From assembly GCF_014199685.1 (NCBI RefSeq), contig NZ_JACHNZ010000001.1:219347-283346 (forward strand): a stretch of DNA of 64,000 nt. Direction: 5' to 3'. Of this stretch, positions 54,981 to 63,905 are shown one piece after another; position 1 is the stretch's first letter, and every line of letters starts with the position of its first letter. The notes beneath the pieces were generated by a model. That model worked only from the letters and a program-made list of their open reading frames with translations. It searched no databases and had not been told where the DNA came from. A program made the position numbers and the translations under genes. Origin of the DNA: Sphingosinicella soli (GTDB lineage: Bacteria; Pseudomonadota; Alphaproteobacteria; Sphingomonadales; Sphingomonadaceae).

Positions 54981-55968
54981 AGCCGTAATACGTCCCGAAG
55001 CGCCGGCCCATACCGGCATAGCGCACCTTGTTGATGAGCAGCTGCACGTGGTCGCATCCGCTCATCAGGGAAAGTCCGTCGCGAAGCTCGGTTTCGCGGG
55101 TGTTCTCCGCTTCGACCACGAACATCACCTGCCCCACGTGCATGGCGAGCACGGAAGCGGCGGAGGATGCCAGCGCGGGCGGGGAATCGAATATGACGAT
55201 GCGGTCGCCGTAGCGCTTCGCGATCTCCTCCACCATGTCGCCCATGCGGTCGGAGGCGAGCAGTTCGGTGGTCAGGTTATGCTGGCGACCGGCGGGCAGC
55301 ACCGAGAGATTCTCGATATTGGTGCGGATCAGACAGTCCGAAAGGTCGAGCGACGGATCGGCGATCACGTCCACCAGCCCCTTGCCGCCTTCAAGGCCGA
55401 GCGTCGAAAGGATTTCCGGCTTCGCGAAGTCCGCATCGACGAGCAGAACGGTCAGATCGCGCTCCGAAGCGATCGAAAGCGCCAGGTTGGTCGCGCAGAA
55501 CGTCTTGCCCTCGTTGGGCTGCGCCGAACACACGAGAATGAGATTGCCGTTGCGGATGGCGTTGTCGCCGCGCGCCATTGCATTGATGAGCAGCTGCCGC
55601 TTGACGATGCGGAACTCCTCGGCGGTGGCTGTCGCCGGCGCGTCCGGCACCACATAGCCCAGATCGCGCAGTTCGGAGAGATCGATGACGCCGCGGCGGC
55701 TCGTGCGGTTGCCGTCGTCCGCCGGCAGATGCACGACAGGCGTTTCGGGCGTCGCGAATTGCGGCGTCGGCGCGACGTCGGGCGAAGCGGCAACCGGGGC
55801 GGCAGCCGCAACCGGGGCCGCAACCGGCGCAGGCGCGCGCGGCGGCGGCGCGGGCTGAGCGGCCGGGCGCGCTGCCGCGGGTTTCGCGGGCGCGGCCGTG
55901 TCCAGACGTCCGGCGGCCCGCTCAAGCAGAGAGGCGCGCGGTGTTCCGGACGGTTTCTCTTCACTCAT
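54970..55968 (-). CDS. XrtA-associated tyrosine autokinase (BY-kinase)
   Basis: A 332-residue cytoplasmic BY-kinase domain. After a Pro/Ala-rich N-terminus (to about residue 85) come Walker A CSAQPNEGKTFCATNLALS, Walker A' LLVDADFAKPEIL and Walker B IVIFDSPPALA. The C-terminal tyrosine cluster (RYAGMGRRFGTYYGYGS) is the autophosphorylation tail. It works with the adjacent chain-length protein to set polymer length. The ATG at 55968 has AAGG upstream and was preferred over 55995. Confidence 0.93.
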   Translation of the reverse strand: MSEEKPSGTPRASLLERAAGRLDTAAPAKPAAARPAAQPAPPPRAPAPVAAPVAAAAPVAASPDVAPTPQFATPETPVVHLPADDGNRTSRRGVIDLSELRDLGYVVPDAPATATAEEFRIVKRQLLINAMARGDNAIRNGNLILVCSAQPNEGKTFCATNLALSIASERDLTVLLVDADFAKPEILSTLGLEGGKGLVDVIADPSLDLSDCLIRTNIENLSVLPAGRQHNLTTELLASDRMGDMVEEIAKRYGDRIVIFDSPPALASSAASVLAMHVGQVMFVVEAENTRETELRDGLSLMSGCDHVQLLINKVRYAGMGRRFGTYYGYGS

Positions 55969-56006
55969 CTTCTTTACCTTCCGCGCACGCGGCAAAAGCC
56001 AGGGCG

Positions 56007-57551
56007 TTAAACGATTTCATACAGCAGCAGGGCAAGATAGATCACGATCAGCCCCAGGCTCAGCACGCCGAAGCCCCACAGCCACACCCTGTTCTGGGCG
56101 CGCTGGTTGTCCGAAACGATCTCCGTGACCGAACCCAGCACCGTATAGTCGAAGCGCTTTTCCAGCTGCGCCGCAGTGATGTAGGTCGTGTGCAGCTGGC
56201 TCAGCAGGAAGGAGAGCGCAGCGCCCGCACCAAGCCCGACGAGCAGCACGAGGCTGAGATAGAGCGGCCGGTTCGGCGCGATCGGGTCGCGGGGCTGCGA
56301 GGGCGGATCGACGACGCGGAACTTCACCTGCTGCGTCTTGGTTTCGACATCGCTCCTCAGGCGGATTTCCTCGCGCGATTTCAAAAGCTGGTTGTACTGC
56401 GACTGCAGCACCTCGTAATCGCGGTTCAGCTTGGACTGTTCGGCCACGATGCCCGGCTGCTGCACCTGCCGCGACGACATCCCGGAGATGGCGCTCTGCA
56501 ACTGGGCTCTGCGCGCCTCCAGCGCCGCGACGGCGGACTGCCGTTCGAAAACCATGCTTCTGAGGTTGACATAGACCGGATTGGCCTGCGCCGCCTGCTG
56601 CCGCAGCGAGGGATCCTTCGCCTCGCGGGCGGCCTGCTGTTCCAGTCGGCGAACCTGCGCCTTCGTGGAAACCACGTCGGGATGCTGATCGGTCCAGCCG
56701 CGCGCGTACATGTCGCTCAGGCTGCGGCCCAGCGCCGAAATCTGCTGCTGCGTCGGGCTCGCGCCCATCGAAGCGCTTTCGATCACGAACGAGGGCGCAT
56801 TGATCGTCGAGGGCGTGCCGCCGATCTGGCGCTGCAGCGCCAGCAGCGAATTCCGGGCCTGCGCAAGCTCGATCTCGACATTGTCGAGACCGCTGCGCGC
56901 CTGCATCAGCCGCGACGAGATATTGCCCTCGCCGGGAAGCATGCCGAGATATTTTTCCTCGAATTCCGCCTTGCGGCGCTCGGCCTGTTCGAGCTGGCGC
57001 TCGCGTTCGGCAAGCTGGTCTTCGAAGAAGCGGATCGCCTCGTTGATGTCGTCCCGGTCGGAAGCGACGTTTTCTTCCATGAAGATCTGGATGAGGTTGT
57101 CGACCACGCGCCGCGCGAGGTTCGCGTTCTCCGCATTGCTGAGCGAAGGATCGTCGGACTGGTAAACGAGCGTGAAGAGATCGGCCTGCTGGCTCTGAAC
57201 CGAGATATTGGTTGTCATCCGCGCGATGAGTTCGTCGAGTTCCTGGTCGCTATCCAGCCCCACGTCGAGTTCGGTGCGGCGAATCACCTTTTCCATGTTC
57301 ACGCGCGATGTCAGCGTGCGGCGAACCACATCCACCTGCCGCAGCAGGTTCGTGCCCTCATATCCCAGCTTTTCCGGGATCAGCGATGCCCAGTCGACAT
57401 AGACGCGCGCCCGCGATTCATAGGTGTTGGGGATCGTCGCGACGAACACCCACCCGATCAGGCACACGGCCCACATCAACGCAAGGCCGTACCAGCGCTT
57501 GCGCCAGACCCCGTAAAGGGTCGTCATCACTTCTTCCTGGATCGAATTCAT
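56007..57551 (-). CDS. XrtA-associated chain-length determinant (Wzz/GNVR family)
   Basis: A 514-residue inner-membrane co-polymerase. The N-terminal helix is about residues 22-42, a large periplasmic coiled-coil region covers about 160-400, and C-terminal helices are near 430-450 and 490-512. A Pro-rich DPPSQPRDPIAPNRP precedes the second helix, as in Wzz proteins. It controls polymer length together with the autokinase gene that follows after 38 bp. Confidence 0.93.
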   Translation of the reverse strand: MNSIQEEVMTTLYGVWRKRWYGLALMWAVCLIGWVFVATIPNTYESRARVYVDWASLIPEKLGYEGTNLLRQVDVVRRTLTSRVNMEKVIRRTELDVGLDSDQELDELIARMTTNISVQSQQADLFTLVYQSDDPSLSNAENANLARRVVDNLIQIFMEENVASDRDDINEAIRFFEDQLAERERQLEQAERRKAEFEEKYLGMLPGEGNISSRLMQARSGLDNVEIELAQARNSLLALQRQIGGTPSTINAPSFVIESASMGASPTQQQISALGRSLSDMYARGWTDQHPDVVSTKAQVRRLEQQAAREAKDPSLRQQAAQANPVYVNLRSMVFERQSAVAALEARRAQLQSAISGMSSRQVQQPGIVAEQSKLNRDYEVLQSQYNQLLKSREEIRLRSDVETKTQQVKFRVVDPPSQPRDPIAPNRPLYLSLVLLVGLGAGAALSFLLSQLHTTYITAAQLEKRFDYTVLGSVTEIVSDNQRAQNRVWLWGFGVLSLGLIVIYLALLLYEIV

Positions 57552-57620
57552 GACTATCGCGGACCGCCTGCCTGAAGGATGAATGGCCTGGGGCCGATCT
57601 CCGTAACTATTCCGGAAACC

Positions 57621-58259
57621 TTAGAAAAAGCTTTCCGGAATGATAATCACGTCGCCCGGCTGCACCGCCACGTTCGCGTTCGTCTTGCCGCCTTTCAGCA
57701 GGCTTTCGATCTTGACCGCATATTCCTTCTGCGTGCCGCTCGCCTTGTCGTAACGGATCAGGCGCGCGCTGTCGCCGGAGGCGTATTCGGTAAGCCCGCC
57801 GACCGCGATCATCACGTCGAGCAGAGTCATGTTCGAACGGAACGGGATCGCCTGCGGCCGCGCCGCTTCGCCCACGACACGAACCTGCTGCGAAAGCGGG
57901 CCGTTGAAATTGTTCACGATCACCGAAACGATCGGTTCCTGAATGTAGGTGGAGAGCTTCTGCTCCACTTCGCGGGCGAGCGCGGAGGGGGTCTTGCCCG
58001 TGGCCACCATGTCCTCGATCAGCGGCGTGGTGAAACGCCCGTCGGGACGCACGGTAACCGACGTCGACAGTTCCGGGTTGCGCCACACGAAGATGCTCAG
58101 CGAATCCAGCGGGCCGACCACGTACTCGGCGCCGGGCCCTTCATCGGTGGACTGGAACTGCGCGGGCGGCAGCGTCGGCAGCCCGCTGTTCGACGCGCAG
58201 GCTGAAAGCGCCAGGGCCGCGGCAAGCGCCGGAACGACCGCATACAAAGATTTCGCCAT
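57621..58259 (-). CDS. XrtA-associated polysaccharide export lipoprotein (Wza-like)
   Basis: A 212-residue lipoprotein (lipobox ALSAC, Cys21). The Poly_export domain reads YVVGPLDSLSIFVWRNPELS and TVRPDGRFTTPLIEDMVATGKTPSALAREVEQKLS; an SLBB-like part follows (VRVVGEAARPQAIPFRSNMTLLDVMIAVGGL). It forms the outer-membrane export channel or its periplasmic ring. First gene of the ten-gene minus-strand run; the 166-bp gap upstream must contain its promoter, and I see no sigma-54 match there. Confidence 0.94.
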   Translation of the reverse strand: MAKSLYAVVPALAAALALSACASNSGLPTLPPAQFQSTDEGPGAEYVVGPLDSLSIFVWRNPELSTSVTVRPDGRFTTPLIEDMVATGKTPSALAREVEQKLSTYIQEPIVSVIVNNFNGPLSQQVRVVGEAARPQAIPFRSNMTLLDVMIAVGGLTEYASGDSARLIRYDKASGTQKEYAVKIESLLKGGKTNANVAVQPGDVIIIPESFF

Positions 58260-58425
58260 CTGAGTTGAATCCCCTCTTCAAACGCCCCCGCGTCTGCGGG
58301 AGACAAAATCAGGCCGACACGCCCTATGCATGCCGGCTGGCCGCCTTTCCGCCCCTGAACCCGATACCGTAAAAAGGTTACGGCATCGTTCGTTTCCCTA
58401 CCCGTCCAATAGCAAATTTTGCAAT

Positions 58426-59655
58426 TTACGCAAGCATTTCGGCGGGAGGTTCGTGGCTCAGGAAGGCTGTCGGGCTGGCCGTGAAGCCATAGGCGCCCGC
58501 CATGAAAACGGCAATAACGTCGCCGACCTCCGTGGCGGGAAGCATGACCTTGTCGCCAAGCCTGTCGAGCGGTGTGCAGAGACAGCCCACCACGTTCAGG
58601 CTTTCCGCGTCGGTTGCCCCGAAACGGCTTGCGTTTGCAAGGGGATAGTTGCGCCGGATGACCGTGCCGAAATTGCCGCTCGCCGCCAGCTGGTGATGCA
58701 GCCCGCCGTCGGTGATGATGAAGACTTCGTGCTGGCTCATCTTCCGGTCGATGGCGCGGGTCAGATAAACGCCGCATTCGCCGACCAGATAGCGCCCGAG
58801 TTCCACGACGAACCGAGTGTCGGCAAGGATCGGATCGCGCGCCGCGAGCGTCTTTTCGAGCGCCGCGCCCACGGCGGCAAGGTCGAGCGGCTGGTCGCCC
58901 GGGAAATACGGCAGGCCGAACCCGCCGCCCAGATTGACGAGCGGCGGCGGAACGGCGGCGTGCTCGGCAAGGTCGGCCACAAGATCGATCGTTTTGCGCT
59001 GCGCATCGATGATCGCCTCCGCCGAGAGGTTCTGCGATCCCGCGAAGACATGGAAGCCGCGAAAATCCGCGCCTGCCGCCTCGATCTCGGCGAGCAGCGC
59101 GGGCACCTGCTCGGCATCGACGCCGAACGGCTTCGCGCCGCCGCCCATCCGCATGCCCGACGCCTTCAGGTCGAACGGCGGATTGACGCGCACGGCGGCC
59201 CGCACCGGCTTGCCGATCCGGTCGCCGATCGCTGCGGCGCGGGCGAACTCGCGCGCGGATTCGATGTTGAGCGTGGCGCCCACCCCGATCGCAAGCTCCA
59301 GCTCGAAATCGCGCTTTCCCGGCCCCGCGAAGCTGATGTGCGAGGGATCGCCCCCCGCCGCGAGCGCCACCTTCAGCTCGCCCGCCGAAGCGACGTCGAG
59401 ACCGTCCACCTGCCCCGCCATCCATGCGACGAGTTCGGGCATGGGGTTTGCCTTCATCGCATAATGGATGCCCACCTCCTTGGGCAGCGCCGCGCGCAGA
59501 TCGGCGATCTTCGCTTCGATCACGGCGCAGTCATAGAGGAACAGCGGCGTCCGCCCGCCGGCTTCGGCAATCCACCGGCTCACGGTCCGGCCCGCGACGG
59601 CGAGTTCGCCGTCCTGCTCGGTGAACAGCGGATGGATGCGATGGTCGCGGCTCAC
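58426..59655 (-). CDS. XrtA-associated PLP-dependent decarboxylase
   Basis: A 409-residue fold-type III decarboxylase of the diaminopimelate/ornithine class, of the type found in exosortase A loci. The PLP lysine is in IHYAMKANPMPELV; GGGFGLPYF and a late active-site Cys in VGECGVYL are present. It probably makes an amine or processes an amino acid passed to the acyl carrier protein. The GTG start at 59655 overlaps the ligase stop by 4 bp (GTGA). Confidence 0.9.
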   Translation of the reverse strand: MSRDHRIHPLFTEQDGELAVAGRTVSRWIAEAGGRTPLFLYDCAVIEAKIADLRAALPKEVGIHYAMKANPMPELVAWMAGQVDGLDVASAGELKVALAAGGDPSHISFAGPGKRDFELELAIGVGATLNIESAREFARAAAIGDRIGKPVRAAVRVNPPFDLKASGMRMGGGAKPFGVDAEQVPALLAEIEAAGADFRGFHVFAGSQNLSAEAIIDAQRKTIDLVADLAEHAAVPPPLVNLGGGFGLPYFPGDQPLDLAAVGAALEKTLAARDPILADTRFVVELGRYLVGECGVYLTRAIDRKMSQHEVFIITDGGLHHQLAASGNFGTVIRRNYPLANASRFGATDAESLNVVGCLCTPLDRLGDKVMLPATEVGDVIAVFMAGAYGFTASPTAFLSHEPPAEMLA

Positions 59656-61142
59656 TGCACATGCCTTGCACGCAGCGCGGCGCGGTCGATCTTGCCGTTG
59701 GGATTGCGCGGCAGGTCGATCTCCCAGATGAAGTGGCGCGGCACCATGAAGGCAGGCACTAGTCCGGCAAGCTCCTGCCGCGCAAGCGCCTCCGCGTCGG
59801 CCCCGTTCATCCCGGCCGCAGGCACCCCGACCGCGACGACCACCTGCCCAAGCCGCTCGTCCGTCACGCCGAACACCGCCACGACGCTGACCGCGCCGGT
59901 CGCGAAGATCGCCTCCTCGACCTCGGTCGGGCTCACGCGGTTCCCCGAAATCTTCATCATCTCGTCGTCGCGGCCCACGAAATAGAGCAGGCCGTCCTCG
60001 TCCCTCATCACGGTATCGCCCGACCACACGGCCATGCCCGCATGTTCGAAAAAGGCGGGCGCGGGGCGGAAACGCACGGCGGTCCGTTCCGGGTCGTTCC
60101 AGTACCCCTGCGCAACGAGCGGCCCGGCGTGGACCAGCTCGCCGGGTTCGCCGGGCGCTGCGGGCGTTCCGTCGGCGTTCAGCACATTAAGCTCCGCGCG
60201 CGGGATCGCCCGCCCGATCGAATCAGGATGCGTATCGACCAGCGCGGGATCGAGGAAGGTCGATCGGAACGCTTCGGTAAGGCCGTACATCAGGTAGATC
60301 TTCGTCGCGGGCAAAAGGTCTCGCAGGCGTTTCGTCAGCGCTGCGGGCATCCGTCCGCCGGAGTTCGTGATGTAGCGAAGCCCGCGCGCTTCGGCGGGCC
60401 ACTCCACCTCGGCAAGCTGCATCCAGAGCGGCGGCACGCCCGCAAGCCCGGTCGCCTTGTGCCGGACCACCGCCTTCACGACGTCGCGCGGCAACAGATA
60501 ATCCAGCAAAATCGCCGCGCCGCCCTGTCTCAGCGCGGTCAGCACCTGATTGAGGCCGTAGTCAAACGCGAGCGGCAACACGCAGAGGGTACGGTCCTCC
60601 GGCCCGATGCCGAGATACTCCGAGACGCTTTCCGCGCCGAGCGCCAGATTGGCATGGGAAAGCATCACGCCCTTGGGGCGTCCGGTACTTCCCGACGTAT
60701 AGAGTATCGCCGCGAGGTCGTCCGCCGCGCGGTCCACCGAAACCGGCGCGCCCGTCATCAGCGCGCCCCAGTCCTTCTCGGCGCGCAGAACGCGGCACGT
60801 GCGCGGCGTCCCCCGCAGCGTTTGCGCGCGCGCGCTGTTCGTCAGCAGAACCGTCGCGCCGCTGTCGGCGATGATATGTTCCACCTGCGGCGCCTTCAGC
60901 ACCGGGTTGACCGGGATCGCGACCGCCCCCGCGCGCATCGCGCCGAGCAGCGCGGCGACATTGCCCGTGGTCTTGCTCAGCCAGATCGCGACCCGGTCCC
61001 CCGGCTTTACGCCGATCGCGGCGAGCCCGCCCGCCATCGTGCTGACGAGCGCTTCCAGCTCGCCGTAAGTGGTCGTGTGTGCGCCCTCGATGAGCGCCGC
61101 GCGCGCGGCGTCGTGATCCAGATGAAGCGCATCGACCCGCAT
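59652..61142 (-). CDS. XrtA-associated acyl-CoA ligase (AMP-forming)
   Basis: A 496-residue adenylating enzyme. The P-loop is ILYTSGSTGRPKGVMLSHAN; YGLTEAFRSTFLDP, SGDTVMRDEDGLLYFVGRDDEMMKISGNRVSPTEVEE and the catalytic Lys in LPRNPNGKIDRA are the other core motifs. The likely partner is the acyl carrier protein encoded divergently at 61886. It could load an amino or fatty acid for modification of the polysaccharide. It ends inside the decarboxylase start. Confidence 0.92.
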   Translation of the reverse strand: MRVDALHLDHDAARAALIEGAHTTTYGELEALVSTMAGGLAAIGVKPGDRVAIWLSKTTGNVAALLGAMRAGAVAIPVNPVLKAPQVEHIIADSGATVLLTNSARAQTLRGTPRTCRVLRAEKDWGALMTGAPVSVDRAADDLAAILYTSGSTGRPKGVMLSHANLALGAESVSEYLGIGPEDRTLCVLPLAFDYGLNQVLTALRQGGAAILLDYLLPRDVVKAVVRHKATGLAGVPPLWMQLAEVEWPAEARGLRYITNSGGRMPAALTKRLRDLLPATKIYLMYGLTEAFRSTFLDPALVDTHPDSIGRAIPRAELNVLNADGTPAAPGEPGELVHAGPLVAQGYWNDPERTAVRFRPAPAFFEHAGMAVWSGDTVMRDEDGLLYFVGRDDEMMKISGNRVSPTEVEEAIFATGAVSVVAVFGVTDERLGQVVVAVGVPAAGMNGADAEALARQELAGLVPAFMVPRHFIWEIDLPRNPNGKIDRAALRARHVQ

Positions 61143-61145
61143 GGT

Positions 61146-61823
61146 TCAGCGACCCCTCAGGTCGCAGACCGCAGGCGTTCCGGTTCGCGCGAGCGCCGGA
61201 CGCGCGCCCGCAGCGATCTGCCATGCGCCGAAGCGCGCCGCCGCGAGCATGCCGAGCGTCGCGCTTCCCATGCGCTCATGCGGGCGCAGCGAGCCGAGAT
61301 TATAGTCGGCGATGCGACTGAGCGAGCGCGTGAGCCCGCGCTCGGCCAGCCACGCGCCGGTTCCCGCCCAAAGCGCGGCGAACGCGCGGCCCAGCCGCCG
61401 ATCCTCGCGAATCCACAGTCCCGTGTCCCAGGCGGCATCATCGGGGATCAGAAACCGCACGTTCACCTCATCTTCGTCGTATTGACCCCGCGCGAGCCAG
61501 TTGACCCCCACCAGCGCTTCACCGTCGAACGCGCCGAGACAGATGAGCCCGCGCGCGAAGCGATCCGCCTGCACCTGTAGGGGAGCATCGATGACCAAAG
61601 TCTTGAGCGCATCGGCGGAAAGTTCACGCACTGCATGACCGCGCGGCATTTCGGGCATGCCGGAAAGCGGCACCGCGATGAGCCGGTAGCGGTGCCAGGA
61701 AACGCCGGGAATCCGCGCCGCCGCGCGTCCAATCGCGTAGGAAAGCGTCGTTGCCGTGCCCAGCGCCCGCCATGTTTCCCCCAGCGCCATCCGCCCCATT
61801 CCGTTCTGCTGTCCCGCGTGCAT
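61146..61823 (-). CDS. GNAT-like acyltransferase in the XrtA locus
   Basis: A 225-residue protein with an acetyltransferase-like sequence: LICLGAFDGEALVGVNWLARG as a core strand pair, then DTGLWIREDRRLGRAFAALWAGTGAWLAERGL and NLGSLRPHERMGS in place of the acceptor helix. It lies 3 bp upstream of the ligase and 62 bp from the divergent acyl carrier protein, so an acyl-ACP substrate is plausible. Start codons at 61799 or 61790 are also possible. Confidence 0.75.
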   Translation of the reverse strand: MHAGQQNGMGRMALGETWRALGTATTLSYAIGRAAARIPGVSWHRYRLIAVPLSGMPEMPRGHAVRELSADALKTLVIDAPLQVQADRFARGLICLGAFDGEALVGVNWLARGQYDEDEVNVRFLIPDDAAWDTGLWIREDRRLGRAFAALWAGTGAWLAERGLTRSLSRIADYNLGSLRPHERMGSATLGMLAAARFGAWQIAAGARPALARTGTPAVCDLRGR

Positions 61824-61885
61824 TTACCTGCGCAAACTGCGCCAGTATACCGCCCGCGGGCAAAGACAGTGCATACAGGGTAGAG

Positions 61886-62155
61886 ATGACCGCAGACACC
61901 GCTTCCAGCGCCGATCAGATGCGGCGCATTCTCGTCGAGGTGCTGGGCGTGCCGCCCGCCACCGCCGCCGGGCTCGATGATGCCTCGCCGCTGTTCGGGG
62001 CGCTTCCCGAAATCGATTCGATGGCGGTCGCCGGTCTCCTCACCGAGATGGAGGATCGCTTCGGCATCGTCATCGACGACGACGAGGTCGATGCGGACCT
62101 GTTTGCAACATTCGGCAATCTTGTGGAATTCGTCGCCCGCAAGGCCCAGGCATAA
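61886..62155 (+). CDS. Acyl carrier protein of the XrtA locus
   Basis: An 89-residue carrier protein. The phosphopantetheine site is Ser45 in LPEIDSMAVAGLLTEMEDRFGI, followed by an acidic helix (VIDDDEVDADLFATFGNLVEFV). It differs from housekeeping AcpP (no DSLD). The stop abuts the GTG of the next gene. It most likely carries the group activated by the divergent acyl-CoA ligase. Confidence 0.92.
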   Translation: MTADTASSADQMRRILVEVLGVPPATAAGLDDASPLFGALPEIDSMAVAGLLTEMEDRFGIVIDDDEVDADLFATFGNLVEFVARKAQA

Positions 62156-62830
62156 GTGCAGCCGTTTCGGTTCACGCTGCTCAGCGCCGGGCCTCACGAC
62201 CTGCCGACAATCCTGCGCGGCCCCGAAACCGGCCCGTGCGTGCTGTTCGTGCCGCCGCTGTTCGAGGAGATGAACCGAACGCGGCGCCTGCTTGCCGATC
62301 TCGGGCGGGCGCTCGCCGCCGAAGGCATCGCCAGCGTCCTCCCCGATCTTCCCGGCACCGGCGACGCTCCGGGCACGCCGGGCATCGCCGTTTGGCGCGA
62401 TGCCGTCGCCCACCTGATCGCTCAAACCCGGCGCCCGCTCCACGTGCTCGCGGTGCGCGGCGGCGCGCTGCTGACGGATGGGTCCGGCAGCCGCGGCCTC
62501 TACCGCGTGGCCCCGGCGGCTTCGGGCGCAGGCCTGCTGCGGGAAATGACGCGCGCGCAGGCGATCGCGGATCAGGAACGCGACGGCGCCCGCGTCGCGC
62601 CTTCGGCTTACGAAGGCCGTTTCGCGCGCGGCGAAACCGTGGCGCTGACCGGCTATGACATCCCTGCCCCGCTCGCCGCAGATCTGGCCGCGCTGATCCT
62701 GCCCGAAGCGGCCGTACCGCTGCGGGTGTCGGAGGTCGAAGGCCCGCCGGTCTGGCGACAGGCCGAGCCTGCCCCTGCCCCGGCCTTCGCGAATGCGCTC
62801 GCCGAAGATATCGCCCGGTGGCTGCGATGA
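62156..62830 (+). CDS. XrtA-associated hydrolase 2 (degenerate nucleophile)
   Basis: A 224-residue alpha/beta-hydrolase-like protein of the group called exosortase A system-associated hydrolase 2. VLFVPPLFEEMNRTRRLLADLGRALA and LPDLPGTGD fit the fold. The nucleophile elbow reads AVRGGALL, without Ser, Cys or Asp, so it may be non-catalytic. GTG start directly after the acyl carrier protein stop. Confidence 0.85.
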   Translation: MQPFRFTLLSAGPHDLPTILRGPETGPCVLFVPPLFEEMNRTRRLLADLGRALAAEGIASVLPDLPGTGDAPGTPGIAVWRDAVAHLIAQTRRPLHVLAVRGGALLTDGSGSRGLYRVAPAASGAGLLREMTRAQAIADQERDGARVAPSAYEGRFARGETVALTGYDIPAPLAADLAALILPEAAVPLRVSEVEGPPVWRQAEPAPAPAFANALAEDIARWLR

Positions 62831-63600
62831 TCCGCCCGCTCGTGATTGCGTGCGAAGACGCCTCTCTCGCCGCGACGCTTCACCCCGGCGCGGGAGCGCG
62901 CGCGGCGCTCATCGTCTCGGGCGGGGTGCAGACACGCGCCGGGCCGCACCGCCTGTTCACCCAGATCGCCGAAGCGCTGAGCCGAAGCGGGATCGCCGCA
63001 CTGCGTTTCGATCGGCGCGGCGTCGGCGACAGCGAAGGCGAAGACGCGGGCTTTCTGCGCAGCGAAGCCGATATCGCCGCCGCCGCCTCGGCGCTTCGCC
63101 ATGAAAGCGGGGCATCGGAAATCGTGGGCATCGGGCTTTGCGACGGCGCGGCGGCGCTTGCGCTTTTCGGCGCGCAGGGCGCGGCAAACCGCCTTGTCCT
63201 CCTCAATCCGTGGAGCTTTGAAAGCGACACCGCCGAAATGCCCGCCGCGCTGCAGCGTGAGCGCACCGTGCGGCGCCTGCTCAACCCGCGCGCATGGCCG
63301 CGCGTGCTCGCGGGCAAGGTCGATGTCGCAGCGGCGCTGAAATCGATGCTCGGCGGATCGAAAGCCCCCGCGCAAAGCGCGTTCGCGGCGCGTCTCGTCG
63401 CTGCGATCAATGCGTTTCCGGGGCCTGTCCTCGTGGTGCTGTCAGGCCGCGATGCGACCGCAGGCGCGTTTTCCGCCCTGCGACCCGCGCTTGGCAAGCA
63501 CGTCGCGTGGGTCCGGATCGAGAACGCCGATCACACCTTCACGCAGCCCGAAGCCCGCCGCGCGCTGCTTGCCGCCGTCACCGGCTGGCTGGCCCCATAG
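62827..63600 (+). CDS. XrtA-associated hydrolase 1 (Cys nucleophile)
   Basis: A 257-residue alpha/beta-hydrolase of the group called exosortase A system-associated hydrolase 1. SGGVQTRAGPHRLF and RFDRRGVGDSEGE are the early strands. The elbow is GIGLCDGAA with Cys105; LSGRDATA (Asp) and ENADHTFTQ (His) complete a Cys-Asp-His triad. The ATG overlaps the hydrolase 2 stop by 4 bp. A thioesterase acting on the acyl carrier protein is a plausible but untested role. Confidence 0.88.
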   Translation: MIRPLVIACEDASLAATLHPGAGARAALIVSGGVQTRAGPHRLFTQIAEALSRSGIAALRFDRRGVGDSEGEDAGFLRSEADIAAAASALRHESGASEIVGIGLCDGAAALALFGAQGAANRLVLLNPWSFESDTAEMPAALQRERTVRRLLNPRAWPRVLAGKVDVAAALKSMLGGSKAPAQSAFAARLVAAINAFPGPVLVVLSGRDATAGAFSALRPALGKHVAWVRIENADHTFTQPEARRALLAAVTGWLAP

Positions 63601-63640
63601 CAAACGCGCCGGGGAGGACTGGCCACCCCGGCGCGGTTTG
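63601..63640. terminator. Hairpin between hydrolase 1 and the truncated PEP-CTERM gene
   Basis: CAAACGCGCCGGGG and CCCCGGCGCGGTTTG form a 14-bp stem with one bulged base around an 11-base loop. It stands between convergent genes; the closing TTTG/CAAA part offers a short T-run on either strand. Confidence 0.65.
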
Positions 63641-63655
63641 CGATTTCGTCTTGCG

Positions 63656-63905
63656 TCAGGCCTTGCGGCGGCGACGGCTGAGCGCGGTCAGCGCGAGGCC
63701 GAGGCCCAGCAGCCCGAGCGCGCCCGGTTCCGGAACGTCGATCACCGGCGTGCCATCACCCTTGTCCTTGTAGAAGCCGACCGTGTGATTGTCGGATTCA
63801 TACCCGGCACCGCCCGGCGCCTGAATGAACTCGACGCGATCAAACGTGCCGCCGTCGTAGAAGAAGTTCAGGAAAACATAGGGTTCGCCCGAGTTCTGCC
63901 CGGTC
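63656..63905 (-). pseudogene. 3' part of a PEP-CTERM cargo gene cut by an IS end
   Basis: The minus strand reads 82 codons to a TGA at 63656. The end has the PEP-CTERM signal VPEPG, a hydrophobic helix (LGLLGLGLALTAL) and a terminal SRRRRK. The body contains EPYVFLNFFYDGGTFDRVEF and DNHTVGFYKD, typical of this secreted class. Homology stops at about 63905, where a mobile-element end begins, so the 5' part, signal peptide and promoter have been separated or lost. Confidence 0.8.

Noticed and set aside
58260..58425. Search for a sigma-54 promoter before the polysaccharide export gene
   Set aside because: No GG-N10-GC pair with acceptable boxes on the minus strand; GCAAATTTTGC is only a short palindrome.
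61858..61873. Possible sigma-54 site (GGGCAAAGACAGTGCA) before the acyl carrier protein gene
   Set aside because: GG-N10-GC spacing is right, but the boxes are poor and the predicted start would lie two bases before the ATG.
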